A DNA stretch of 64,000 nt from Nyssa sinensis (lineage: Eukaryota > Streptophyta > Magnoliopsida > Cornales > Nyssaceae), in assembly GCA_008638375.1 (NCBI GenBank), contig CM018052.1:6989506-7053505 (forward strand), in the 5' to 3' direction. This document shows positions 1 through 11,030 of the stretch, piece after piece (positions within the stretch are counted from its first letter, which is position 1; every line of letters begins with the position of its first letter). A program made the position numbers and the translations under genes. Under the pieces are notes generated by a model. The model saw only the letters and a program-made list of their open reading frames with translations. It was not told where the DNA came from and made no database searches.

Positions 1-1692
1 CAGGGTGGTGGCCATTCCTTCTAGTTCCATCCTCATCTCCATCTCATTATCCACCTTGGCCTGCTGCACCGCCTCGTCAAGCTTCTGGTTGAATTCATAT
101 CGCAGGCCGTCCAACTCTCTCTTCAGCCTCTTTTCCTGCAGAATAGCAAGGTCCTTCTCCGACTCCATCACGATCAGAGAATTCTGAAACTCCATCAGCT
201 TCTCTGTAGAATCGTGGGCCTCCAACTGGGCAGTGCCAAGCTGAAGCCTAAGCTCGTCCAGCTCAGTCTTGAGTTGATCAACCTCCTTTGAAGGAGGAGA
301 GACCTCCGTCAAGGCAGAAAGGGTGCGCAGAGCCTACAGCGTACGAAGCACACAATTCAGTACCAACCAAAACATTTGGAAAAAAGGGAAAAAAGATAAA
401 GACTCGAAGAACTTACCTTGACTTGAAAAGAAGCCAGGTCAGCAAGAAGCTTCTCTGGCTTCTGAGGCCTAATTTTACTTGAGCCTTTGGCCCAAAAGTC
501 CTCTAGAATCTTTTTGGCCCCTATAGCATCAGAGGCCACCGAGGATGACACCCTCTTGCCCGCTTGCTTAGACGGGGCTGGGGGGACCATAGAAATGGGG
601 GCAGGTGCCTTTCTCTCCACCTCAATGGGGTCAGGAGAGATCGAGAGTATCCTCCTCCTCTTCGCCTGGATGAGAGGGTCCACTAGGGAAGAAACCTCCC
701 CCACTGCCACAGATGAAGATGGCTCGGTCTTCCACCGTGCCATCATGTTCTTTGCAAGCTCCTCAACTCTTTCTCTCGCAGCCATCAATTTATCAGGATT
801 GACAATAGAGGAATGGTTTCGATTGCTGGGCTTTAAGAGCTTTTTGTATTGCTTCTGAATCGCAGGGAAGAATTTCGGTCTTCTCCACACATTCCTAACT
901 GCACAAAAAACACAGAAATTGATCAGTTCAGTAATTGGTGTACAAAAAGAAGTCAACACAGCCATGGGAAAATTGGGCCTCACCCTTTCGCCCAGTGGTT
1001 CGAGGGAATGTTGAAGGTTGGCCTTCGAAGTCCTTGAATTCCTATCCTCCTTTTATGAAGAAATACCATTTCTTCCAGGTCTTGTTGGAAGAGGGCACGG
1101 AAGTAAGGGGTCTGAACCCACTATCAAAAGACATGTAATAAAGGCCTTTCGCCTTCTGAAGTTTTAGATCCATATTGCTACGGATCAAGTCAAGAGACAC
1201 ATTGACATTATTCATATGCCCCAACACAATGAAGCTCAACAGATGTCTCCAACTGTTAAGGTTCAAGTCTGCGGGGCAAAGGTCAAACCAACAAAAGAAT
1301 TGTTTTATAATATCAGGAAGGGGGAGTGTCAATCCCATTTCAAACCAGGCCAGATAGGCGCAGATTTCCCCCTCCCTAACATCGCTTGGGCTATCCCGAG
1401 AGTCAGGGACCCTGAAAGTAACGTTGGAGGGAAAATTGAATTTCTCCCATAACTCCGTCAACATTTTCTCAGTGATGGCACTCTCACCCTTCTCTCTGTG
1501 ACCGGATCGACCAGAGGTCTCACCAGCCCTATTCGGGAGCTCATCAAATGCATCAACAATCCTAACCCCCGGACTAGGGGGCTCTACTAGTCTATTCTCA
1601 TCATTATCTATAGAAGAAAGATTCACTAACTGAAGTTGAGGGACGGTCCCAGAAGGACTGCCCGAACTAGAGGGTGACTCAAGACCAAACAT
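1..1692 (-). pseudogene. Spliced antisense ORF of a Tat-type Ty3/gypsy element (gypsy-type transposon/Transposase_28-like), 5' part, one stop
   Basis: Minus-strand gene in three exons, open at the left edge. Exon 1 is 1692-984, starting MFGLESPSSSG. Exon 2 is 898-417 and exon 3 is 333-1. Donors GTGAGG (983) and GTAAGT (416) pair with acceptors GTGCAG (ending 899) and CTGTAG (ending 334), and both joins keep frame. Exon 1 has an acidic/Ser-rich N-terminus and then the domain core, with WEKFNFPSNVTFRVP, EMGLTLPLPDIIKQFF and LNLNSWRHLLSFIVL. This resembles the plant 'putative gypsy type transposon' domain (PF04195). Exon 2 has VRNVWRRPKFFP and a Ser/Pro/Lys linker. Exon 3 is a heptad-rich coiled coil (KEVDQLKTELDELRLQL and on). 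A TAG at 1044-1042 interrupts exon 1 after FFIKGG; a lost Trp is a plausible origin. It lies antisense, just before the element's polypurine tract and 3' LTR, where Tat elements are known to carry extra ORFs. Function is unknown; the family assignment is from memory of its motifs. Confidence 0.75.
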
Positions 1693-2069
1693 GGTGAATA
1701 AAAGAAAGAAATGAAGCAAATGAGAAAGAATGTAGAAGGGGACTAAAATCAAACCTGAGATCAAGAAAGGACTATGAACACCGGATATCCTTCAAACTTC
1801 AAAATATGTCAAATGGCGGTGGCAGCCTCTGGTACTGTAGAAGCAAGTGCGAAAGAAAGATATACAAGACCTTTCCCTCTCTTTATATACACATTCGAAA
1901 TATGAGCCTCCTAAGACGAGCCGACACAACGGTTGAAGATAATGATAGCTTCTCAAGTATCGGCTGCGTAATAAATGACTCATTAAACTGACATCTCAAG
2001 AAATGAAGAGACGAAATGTACGACTCTTCACAAAGCCCATAACCCTAGTTAAGCCTTAGCTTCTAACTA
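1693..2069 (-). other. Promoter/leader strip between antisense ORF and polypurine tract
   Basis: No supported coding sequence. The strip holds the presumed 5' leader and promoter of the minus-strand ORF and, read on the plus strand, the last internal bases of the retrotransposon before its polypurine tract. Confidence 0.45.
1881..1889 (-). promoter_or_regulatory. TATA box for the antisense ORF
   Basis: Read on the minus strand this is TATATAAAG. It lies about 190 bases upstream of the ATG at 1692, a normal distance for a plant core promoter with a short leader. It sits in the non-coding strip between the antisense ORF and the polypurine tract, so the antisense gene seems to have its own promoter apart from the LTR. 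Inference from motif and position only. Confidence 0.5.
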
Positions 2070-2089
2070 GGGCTCGGGGGGGAAGTAGT
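2070..2089 (+). other. Polypurine tract of the Tat element
   Basis: A run GGGCTCGGGGGGGAAG lies directly before a TG that begins an LTR-like sequence. G-rich tracts after 'GGGCTCGG' are typical just upstream of 3' LTRs in plant Tat/Athila-type elements. It would prime plus-strand DNA synthesis. It fixes the element's orientation as plus, which makes the neighbouring ORF antisense. Confidence 0.65.
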
Positions 2090-2139
2090 TGATATACCAC
2101 AAACAGACGCACCAATCACCTCGAGACACGTGTGCTTAC

Positions 2140-2352
2140 AGAGTTAATAATCTCGATCATACAGAGCTGATATTTTCGATCATACAGAACAACCACAAGC
2201 CTTCAGGGCATTCTCATATATACATATCATACAGAGCCGATAAACTCGGTCATACAGAGCATTCACAGCCTTCGGGGCATTCTCATATATATATATATAT
2301 ATATCCTACAGAGCCGACAAACTCGGTCATACAGTGCAAGCGGAGCCTCCAA
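2140..2352 (+). repeat. Degenerate tandem repeat in LTR U3
   Basis: About three units of 65-90 bases, each with CATACAGAGC, a pair GATAAACTCGGT or close variant, and GGCATTCTCATAT followed by a TA run. Such U3 repeats can hold regulatory sites; here only the repetition is seen. Confidence 0.6.
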
Positions 2353-2604
2353 GGCATTCTCATGCACATATCTTCCAGACCTTATGCTCTGGGCAATATT
2401 CATTCAGCATTTCACATGGTTCTGACCTTATGGCTTCCTTAACAACTGCTAAATAGGGAATAAGGAAATAGTCTTTGACACAGAAACTACTATATACGAT
2501 TATCTCCATCTACGACTCAATACTCCACAAGGTAACTGCAATCTCCGATGATCAACTCCCTATATTCATGGCGTTGAATCCTAATCAACTTAGGAAGACC
2601 ACGA

Positions 2605-2614
2605 CCTATAAATT
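2605..2614 (+). promoter_or_regulatory. TATA box in Tat 3' LTR
   Basis: CTATAAATTA lies 80-100 bases before the GC-rich R/U5-like segment of the LTR, the expected place for the retrotransposon core promoter. Confidence 0.5.
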
Positions 2615-2815
2615 AAACCCTAAAGGTACGCTTTATGTATATGCTCATTCTTTGGCTTTCAATACAGTCTTTCAATTCCATTTACTTACTTAAGCATCGG
2701 AGCGGCTACCGCCGGAGCCAATCCGGTGGTCCTCTGATCATCTTTCTGAGTGTTCTACAGGTCACGGAGCCCATACTTATTGCGAGTCGAAAAGTGCAGC
2801 ATCAGCAACGAAGCG

Positions 2816-3430
2816 CTGCAAAGAAAGGGAGAGCAAGTATAAGGAGTGTGTGAGTGCTGCATTTCACTGAAATTTGTAGCAGGGGCTGACGATAGTGCCA
2901 GAACATGCATATTGTGTTAGCATTTGTAAGTTGCCGCTCCAGAGAACGGTAGTGATGGTGGTGGATGGTTTCTATGATTTTGCAATTCAAGGAAAAACTG
3001 CCTCTTTCACTGGTCTTGAAACAAATCTTGGGAGTCTTGGGCATACCATCTCATTTCAGGAACCTTTGTTGGTTGGCAGCTGGATTGGTAATGCCTCTTT
3101 GTTTTCTTATAACTGAAGTTATGCATGGTCAGGTGATTGTCAACTTGTTAGCAAAGCCGTTATGGCTTTTGGGTGAAGTATTAAGTTGTTCTCTATGCTG
3201 AGTTTGGGTGATGGTCAGGAGAAGACATCCTGTATCTTGATTGCTAAGGAGACAATGTCATATGGTTTTCTTCATTCTGCCGCTCCATGAAGGTCGGCTC
3301 CCCAGGTTTTGATTCCAGCAAAATGTTTTTGTTGTGACTAACTTCAGATCACATGTTCAATTAAATGGGAGCTTGCAAAATTAGAAAACAGTCCTGAAGA
3401 TAATTGATATTCATAAAGTCACTTCTATGG
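2816..3430 (+). other. Unassigned, gene-like segment
   Basis: Not matched to any other repeat in the window. Base composition is more even than the neighbouring LTR DNA. An open frame at 2895-3116 reads MPEHAYCVSICK... and ends NASLFSYN. Signals resembling an acceptor (CATTTCAG before 3059) and a donor (GGATTGGTAATG near 3085) fit a degraded exon. I do not recognise a family. It could be a captured host fragment, or internal DNA of the LTR element that begins near 3431. Confidence 0.3.
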
Positions 3431-5514
3431 ATTATTGGATGATGATGCTTTAGGGGTGTCATGCCATGGTATGGGAATAAACTTAAAGGGATTGTTTAAG
3501 AAGTTCAGTATAAAAAATTAGTTGGGCAACAAACGTAGTTCCTTAAAAGGGAGATAACTAACTGGTTGAAGGTCGAAGCAAAACACATGATTAGGGATTT
3601 GTGACACTTGACTGCAAATTCTCCAAAGGTTGGCGTTTGGAGTGAAAGTGTACAGTCGTAATGGGATCACCAGAAACGTTTCACTAAAAAGAGAGATTCC
3701 ACTGAGTTCACGTGGATGGAATTTCGAATGGAGATAAGCGTAATATTTAGGTAATGTTAAGCCATAAAGTAAATAGATGTGTAATGCAACTATAAAGCAC
3801 TATGAGTTAGGCAGATTTTAAAGAATAAAACCTATCATCGAACTAGGCTGACATAGTCTAAGAATAAACTAAGATCACAAGTTGATTTAATGTATGCGAG
3901 ATTTATGAAATTTTATAAATTATTTTAGGTTGAGGAAGGACAAGGGGAAAGCACAGCAGTAGTATCAACCTAAACGTATAAGGTGAGTAACCCTGCATTT
4001 GAAGTGGAGATTTAACTCCACGGATTTGAAAATGTTTTAAATTTCAAAATATCTGAAACATTGAGTGTTAAATTCAATATTACATGATTCTTGTTTTAAA
4101 ATATTCCATTTTTATAAATCCTATTGTGACATGCTCAGTGAATGATTTTTTATTACAGTCTTCCTTAAAAGTATTTAACATGCCTACATGTTCTGAAATT
4201 GTTTATTCCAAGTATTTGAAGATTATATCATGAAGTCATGAACATCATGTTTTAAATACTCATGAAAAGTATCGAAGGACAAATGAATATGTATTATGTC
4301 ACATCCTGAACCCCACCCTACGCGGATGTCGAGGACGTGATGCCAGTTAGTCGCCTTACTGATTTACCGACCGATAATGCGACCAACCAAAGGCAAACTT
4401 CTGAACTTACTGATGAATTGCATTCCAAATGTAGGGTCAGAGCAGCGGAATTTAAAACCTTTTTAATCTCAGGAATGCAACTCATTTATAAATACCATAG
4501 AGGTATGTACCACAGAGCAAGTCTAACACCAGATAACTAATAACTCTAACCACAGAGTACGTCTATGATCAGACATATAACACAGAGCACATCTAATATC
4601 TCTAGAGTACCATTACCATGAGCCATGTCCCAATACATCTAATGCATATCAATCAAGTCAATCGTATCATGTCACTCACCTGAATAACTAGATTCAGCCC
4701 ATAAGAATACAAGTCTCCACAAATCAGTGCCATCAGATCCTTACTTGGAATGCCTCACAGCCTACTAGTATCATCTCCTTGTGCCTTCTAATCCAATGGA
4801 GATAAGTCCTGAAAAATGTTAGGATAATGGGGTGAGCTTAAATAAGCCCAGTGAGTAACACAGGTTCCCTGTCATAGGTTTTAAAACCAGTTCTTGCTTA
4901 TAAAGCACATGGATAGTTCAATTACTTCAGAATAACAGTTTTATAAATCCACTTTAAATGCAGTTTGAATAGAATAAAACAGGACTGAACTAAATGGAAC
5001 AACATATTAGAATAGACGAAACATTACAAGATGCCAGTATATCAATCAGGAGTATAGGCAATTAAATCAAAGAATAGAACATGTCAGTATTGAGCGGAAC
5101 AGAAGAAAATCATGCCATATGTAATGCCGTACAAAAGGGTATGCATTTAAGTATACACATTTAAATAGTATGGCACATAAAATGGTATAGTGTATGAAGA
5201 TACAATATCTAGACAATGCAACTTATACACCAAGTCAGAAGTTCCAAGTTACTCACAAACTGTTCGCTTATCTCCTTGTACAGATAATCTGATAACCTCC
5301 AATTATGTCTCAAGCACATCCTTGCATATCTTGAATAATCATCATTAATCACAGACAAATTAGAATTCATCCATTCATGTCTTATTCAACGTCTTAGGCG
5401 TCTATCGGATTACCTAAGATAGCCTAATAGCCTATTTCCCTTTCATTGGGTTTCATCCAAGGCTATTTCATTCTTTAATTAGGCTTAGTAGTTATTAGGA
5501 TTATAATCTAAGTC

Positions 5515-5820
5515 ATTTAGACTTCAATCGTTATCAGTTAAGTACTTATTTAACCTTAGGGGCAAAATGATAATTTTATCATTCTTGCCCCAGACCTTGT
5601 CGTGGTCCTCAGAATAGTCCACATATCTTATATATAAAGTTCTAAGTCTTTTGGACTCAAATCGTTATCAGTTAAGTACTTATTTAACCTTGGGGGCAAA
5701 ATAGTAATTTTACTATTCTTGTCCCGGACCCTGTCATGGTCCTCATAATAGTCCACATATCTTAAATATAAAGTTTTACGTCTTTTGGACTTCAGTTGGT
5801 ATCTACTTTTGATCATCGGG
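5515..5820 (-). repeat. Two-plus copies of a ~133 bp LTR module
   Basis: The phrases TCGTTATCAGTTAAGTACTT, GGGGCAAAAT..TAATTTTA and GTCCACATATCTTA recur about 133 bases apart. The same module is tandemly repeated, inverted, at 52540-52960. It looks like unequal duplication within the LTR. Confidence 0.75.
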
Positions 5821-8029
5821 ACACATCAGTCATTTTCTATTTAGACTTTGACTATTTTCAGAGTCTTATTCAACCCCTTTAATGTTCATAATCATGCTTA
5901 TAACAATTTATTAGATTAGATTGGCCTTTATTCGGCCTCTACTTTGCACTTACCATGCTCAAGGGCATTTTGCTAATTTTACGTTTTGTGAAATTCTGAC
6001 CCCGATTCATCATTTAAGCATGTGTACAGTTTCACGAGTATCTGGGTTTCTATCGGTATCAATTTCGTCCAATTTGGACTTTATTTGGGCTTCATATAGC
6101 ATTAGGGGCATTTTGGTAATTTTACACTCACGCGTCCCGTTTTTCGGTACTTCGTTTGCTAGTACGGACTCCATCGTTGAGTCCAGAGTGCCCAACATAA
6201 TCAAAATAGACTATCTTTTATTTTTAATTAACCTTGGGTATCATTAGGGGCAGTACAGTCATTTATCATTTGCGTGTCTTTATTTTTCGGGACTTAATTT
6301 CCCAAATCAGATTCCACCATTGAGTCCAGAATGCCCGAAATAGTAGAAACACACTATTTATTTATTTAATTTGGACTTCGTTTGACCTATTTAATGTCCA
6401 AGGGTAAAATGGTCATTTTACGCTATTTAATAAAATAATTAAATAACTTATTTTATTATTTTTTCAGGGGTGTATTTGCAAAAAAAATCCTAGGGATTGG
6501 GCCAGAATACAACTTTGCAGAACAGTTGGGGTCAAAGTATAATTTACTAAACTTCTGGTTTTATTTATTTTACTTAAATTACTGAACCAGAGGGTTTTTG
6601 GGTTAAAACCCAAAACCAGACCAGATACAGTGTGAACCAACCACTTCAGTTCATCCTCACTGAACCGGAATAACATATCCCTGTTATTCCAATTTGGCCC
6701 CTTATCCATGTTTCAGTTATCCCTTTTTAAATTTTGATTTCTTATCCATGTGCCCAAACAGCCCCGAAATAGGTTTTAAATTAAAACATATCCTTAGTGA
6801 AACGACGTAGTTTTACTTAAACCATTTTGTCGTTGGGTCAAGGCCCCACCCAAGACCCAGTCTATGACCCGACCCTCCACTGTTCATCTTCCCCAACGCT
6901 AGGGTCACTGTAGCCCTAGTTGTAGAAATTGTACTTTTAAATTTTGTGGAGTTTGAGAGGTTAAATCTTTCTGCTTTTGGTTCCAAATCATTTCTGGAAT
7001 CGTAAGGATTGTTTCGGCATTTGTTTGGAGCATTAGATCGAGGTCAAATGTTCAGCCTGGGATTGAACAACCGAACCTGCAACTAGCTCATAAATCCCTA
7101 TTTTTTACCCAAATCTTGTGAGGTTTGGCTCACAGTGATCGCCATGTCATGGGGGTTCAGTCCTTATTCCAAAAGCAAGGTTTAAAGCTCTGTAAATGGA
7201 ATTGGGTCGAGAACCCGTGACCAGCAACTTCAATTTCTAGGCTTTCCTTAGTGTTTCTAGGTCGCGGTCTGGGCATTTTTGAATGCCCACAAGATCCTTT
7301 TAAGGTTTTAAAGGTCAAAAACATGTTTTATAAAGGTCGTTTCAAACTTGCAAATTTTGAGGTCTGTCCATGGCAGTTAGGGTTTAGGTCATCATTTTTG
7401 GGCTGTTTTTAAAGCTTAACTTACCCTCAGTTCTAGCACAATAACTTCAGGGACCATGCATGCAAATTTATCCCTTTAAATAATAGGTTTAACATGATTT
7501 TTCTAGAGAAAGAAACTTCATGGGTTAGGGTTTTAACTTACTTTGGTGCCCTTCCTCTCTTCTTGTTTGGTTGAGGATCTTCTCAGGACTCCTCAACAGC
7601 ACCATCTTTCTTCCTCTTGCATTCCCATGTGAGTTACACACACCATGCACACACAATCTCACACACAAGCTCTCAGTTTCTCTCTCTAGACTCTCTCCAC
7701 TTTCTCTCTCTATATCAGACCTCACTTCACTCTCTCGACCCGAGCACACACCCACACATCTGAAGATACAGCACACTCCTTTTTTGGTATATCCAAAAAT
7801 GTATATCTTATACATTTATAAGTGTACACTAATATGCTTGCACTTGTAGGTTTAGGTGTGAACATGTGGGCTAATGTAGGAGTTGAAGTGGGATGATGTG
7901 GGCTGATGTGGGGTGATTCAAGGGATGATGAGGGATTTGCATGTATGGCCATTGGCTAGCTTGGGAGGTAGCCTTGGTTAAATTGGGTTCATATACAATT
8001 CTGTTGTATATTTAGGCATGAAGTTGTTG

Positions 8030-8094
8030 GTAGCCCACTTGGTTTATTTTTGGGTACCTAAAATCTTATCCCACTTGGTCAAGGGTTCAAACCC
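8030..8094 (+). other. tRNA-like cassette (A-box/B-box), antisense to LTR
   Basis: GTAGCCCACTTGGTT resembles the Pol III A box (TRGCNNAGTNGG), and GGGTTCAAACCC 40 bases on resembles the B box (GGTTCGANTCC). No cloverleaf or anticodon arm can be drawn, so this is not a tRNA gene. It lies near the start of the minus-sense LTR and is antisense to it, as in the other cassettes of the window. Confidence 0.5.
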
Positions 8095-8522
8095 ACTTGG
8101 CCTCAACTTTGGGCATTTTTCCCTCATTTGGGCTTATGTCTTGTTTGGCTGGCGCAAAATTCTATTCTGACTTTTTCCTTCATAATTTCTTTTCTATTTT
8201 TCTTTTTACGAAGCAGTTTCTTCTGATCGCTTCCTATCTCGGTTAGCTTCAATGTCAAAGGCCTTGTGTCAATTATTATTCATTTGTGGCCATCATAGTT
8301 CGCTAATTCGAGTTTTCACAGTGTAAAAATGACATCATTTCACCTAATTAATTGGTAATTAGGTTCGGGTATCACACCCTCCCCTCTTGACGTGTTTAAT
8401 TATTTTATTGGTCTCTCGTGACCGTCGTGAGGTTCCCGATTAACTGTCTTAATTATTCTTTATGTCTGTTCTAATTAATAATTAGCAACTAATTATTAAT
8501 TAATCAAGGTCGGGGTGTTACA

Positions 8523-8539
8523 TCCTACCCTCCTTCAAA
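8523..8539 (-). other. Polypurine tract of the 4297-8924 element
   Basis: Minus strand reads TTTGAAGGAGGGTAGGA directly before the LTR start TGTAACACCCC. Just upstream the minus strand has TTTTGAGGACAAAACTTC, matching the end of chromovirus pol (…F..D..F) before the 3' LTR. Confidence 0.7.
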
Positions 8540-9183
8540 GAAGTTTTGTCCTCAAAACTTAGTTGGTCATATCTAAGAGATTCTGATCTCTCTTCATGCC
8601 AATACTATTATCATAGTTTCACACATTTCATATCAGATACAGGAATCCCCATTAAGTCTGATTTACGACCACAATTGTATGATCTCATCAAGATTCGATG
8701 ATCAGACCCATATCACCATAAATCAACTAGGCGATCATCCTCAAATAAGTAGAAATCATCCATTAAGATCATTTAATCACATGTGGTCCCACAAGTGATT
8801 CATTTGATATCCCCAATCATGGTTTACTTTATTTTGGGTTATTTCGAACTATTAATGTCACAGAACCTATTTTTTATTAGGTCAAAATATAGTTTGGGTC
8901 ATGTCAGATTTTCGGGGTATTACATATTATATATAAAACTTTAAAATTTTATTTATGCTCGGAATGTATATTCATGTGTACCGCTATGAAGGGCGGCAAT
9001 ACCGGGCAGATGTGCAAAAGATTTAAATTAAGAAAGAAAAGAAAAATTTTTTTACGCTTCCGCAAACATAGGCCGCACCGCTGTCCGATACTGTTGCTTA
9101 TGTGAGCCTTGCCCTAAAGCCTCAGTCGAAGGGTGGCGGTCGCGATACGAGATCTGCACAAGGTGCGTTTCAGGTTGTGACAC

Positions 9184-11030
9184 ATAAAATACATCAAGGC
9201 AAGACTAGTAATACATAGATGAAGTATGCTTAATTAAGAAGCCTTATAGAAATTTCACGAGACTTTTGTGAGATTTAAAATGCAAAGTTTGGAAATTTGT
9301 GAAGTATACTAAGACGCACTACGGTGTATGTGTAAAGGAAAAAGAGAAAAAAGAGCTTTAAAAAGCTCCACAAAGTCTTGAACCCAAGACCAAGGGAATA
9401 AGGAGAGACATATGCCAAAAGGATAACCACTAGGCTATCAACACTTTTGTGCTATAATACCCACATGATATGTATATAACATAAAGGTGTGTAAGGAAAT
9501 TCAGAAAAAGAGACAAGTGTCATCACCCTAGAACACCTCCATTTCAACCAATTGAAATACATGCAACATTCAACTCATATAAATATATATATATATATAT
9601 ATATGTATGTATCTATATACGGACCTATTGTGCTGTATAAATTATATATCTAAAATAAATATAAAAAGAAAAGAGGGATTTTGGATAGATTTCCTAAGGC
9701 AATTGTCAAAGCCTCATTGGACCAAACCCTCACCCAATCAAAGTTCAAGCAGCAAGTAGCATTATATGTACACAAAACTGTACTTGTGTATATTGTTCTC
9801 CAAACCCACCGAAATGTAAAGAGGGAAAGGGAGAAAAAGATAAGAAATTTAGAAAGAGAGGAGGAGCAAAGTGAGAACCAAATTGGTCCTCTCATACATA
9901 CAATTAGGAAAGGCCAGAAAATGAAGTGAACCTGGAATAGAAGAGAGGAGAAAGGGAAGATCGTAGAGAGAATGAGGAAATGATGAGAGTGAAGAAGAAC
10001 ACAGTGGTATCCAAAACAAGTAAGAAACTATTCTCTCTAGTCTTTAATGTTATTTTAAAGTTAATGTAGATCAACCTAATGTGAAATATGAGAAAAACAA
10101 TAAGGAAAACCCTAAGAGAACCTAAAGCTGCCATTGACATAGCTTGAAACTGGGTCAAGCTTTCTACTTGAACCAAATGCTATTTTGTGATCGAGAACTA
10201 TACCTAGACCAAAAATGGATCACAGAGAAACAAAAACCACATGTTTTGGCCCAGAAATGAATGTTTAATAGAGAGTTGGAGGTTTAGGGAATAAATGGGC
10301 TACATACGAAAATGAACGAAAAGCTTCGTTTTAAAGCCATGGAATTGTAGCCCTCGAACTATGGAACGCAATGGTTAAAAATGAGTCATTTTGGTGGAGA
10401 AGAGAGAGAAGTAGTGAACATTCAGTGGTGACCAGAAAAGCATGAATTGGAGAAAACCGTCCGATCACTGCAATATGAAGGGCCAAGTTTATCCCTAATG
10501 GTCCTAATAATGATGTGGATTGGTTTAAGATAAAAAAAATAACCTTAAAATAGTATGAAAAATAAGTTTAAAATTTAAAATTTTATAGATTCTAGTCATC
10601 GTCGCCAGAAGAGGTGGACGAAACTTGTTGGAAAAACGAAGAAGAAGGTACTGTGCGGGTTGGGTCCTGACCGAATGTTTTAAATGGATTTGGGCTTAAG
10701 TGAAACAACGTCATTTTGAACCCTTAAGACTAAAATAATAATAAAAGGGTTGACGCCATGCTAACACAAACTGGACAGAACCAGTCGGTCTTAACCCTAC
10801 TAGACCGGTTCACTTGGAACCTAGCTGAACCGAACGATTTATTTTTAAACTTTCTTAAAATTCTATTTTGACCCCAAATACTTTTGTTAATTACGGAAGG
10901 GCCCAAAAAATTAATTAAAAATTAATTTTAAATCCTTTTAATTATAAAGAAAATTATCAAAAGACCCTTGAGTCGAAAATAGGCCAGTTAAAATGGAAGA
11001 AGAGTCTAACCCAATATTTTTGGGCATTCT
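9184..11030 (+). mobile_element. LTR fragment (plus sense), 5' portion
   Basis: Non-coding. In order it holds a tRNA-like cassette in antisense (9375-9438), TA repeats near 9583-9604, a GA-rich leader (9830-9990), a GTAAG donor-like site near 10018, a GTCGCC-containing segment (10590), a GGTTCACTTGGAACC-like stretch (10808) and the start of the 'GGGCATTCT' module, where the chromovirus at 11031 cuts in. The order matches other LTRs in the window. No open frame here is credible. Confidence 0.55.
9375..9438 (-). other. tRNA-like cassette (A-box/B-box), antisense to LTR
   Basis: On the minus strand ATAGCCTAGTGGTTATCC fits the A-box consensus fully, followed about 30 bases later by CTTGGGTTCAAGAC, a partial B box. 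It lies between the LTR start and the TA repeats. Confidence 0.55.

Larger units (their letters stand above)
2090..2815 (+). mobile_element. 3' LTR of Tat-lineage Ty3/gypsy element (right end approximate)
   Basis: Starts TGATATACC right after the polypurine tract. It has a U3 with short tandem repeats, a TATA box near 2605, and an R/U5-like stretch with GCATCGGAGCGGCTACCGCC, a GC-rich phrase typical of Tat LTRs. I could not find a clear terminal CA or a target duplication, so the right border is an estimate. The partner 5' LTR lies outside the window to the left. Confidence 0.65.
4297..8924 (-). mobile_element. Deleted LTR element (minus sense) with TATTA target duplication
   Basis: Bounded by TGTCACATCC (4297) and GGGGTATTACA (ending 8924), with a perfect 5-base duplication TATTA at 4292-4296 and 8925-8929. 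On the minus strand, 8924 down to about 8870 is the beginning of one LTR, 8522 to 4297 is a nearly whole second LTR of about 4.2 kb (starting TGTAACACCCC), and 8523-8870 between them ends in a polypurine tract. It is therefore a full insertion that later lost most of its 5' LTR and coding interior. It carries no protein gene; open frames inside it are chance. Related to the 49667-55675 solo LTR in inverted orientation. Confidence 0.8.
3431..9183 (+). mobile_element. LTR fragment (plus sense), interrupted by the 4297-8924 element
   Basis: 3431-4296 plus 8930-9183 read as one segment ending in TTGTGACA at 9183. The same sequence occurs in inverted orientation at 45281-47060: shared phrases include the GTGTACCGCTATGAA stretch near 8980 and ACGCTTCCGCAAACATAGGC near 9056. 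The LTR start is missing; homology with the right-hand copy stops near 3431. Age is high, since the two copies differ at many sites. Confidence 0.65.

Noticed and set aside
357..983. Single 208-residue ORF taken as one protein
   Set aside because: Its first residues are intron 1 and its last (after FQVK) are intron 2; the real exon is 417-898 as shown by in-frame GT-AG joins to the neighbours.
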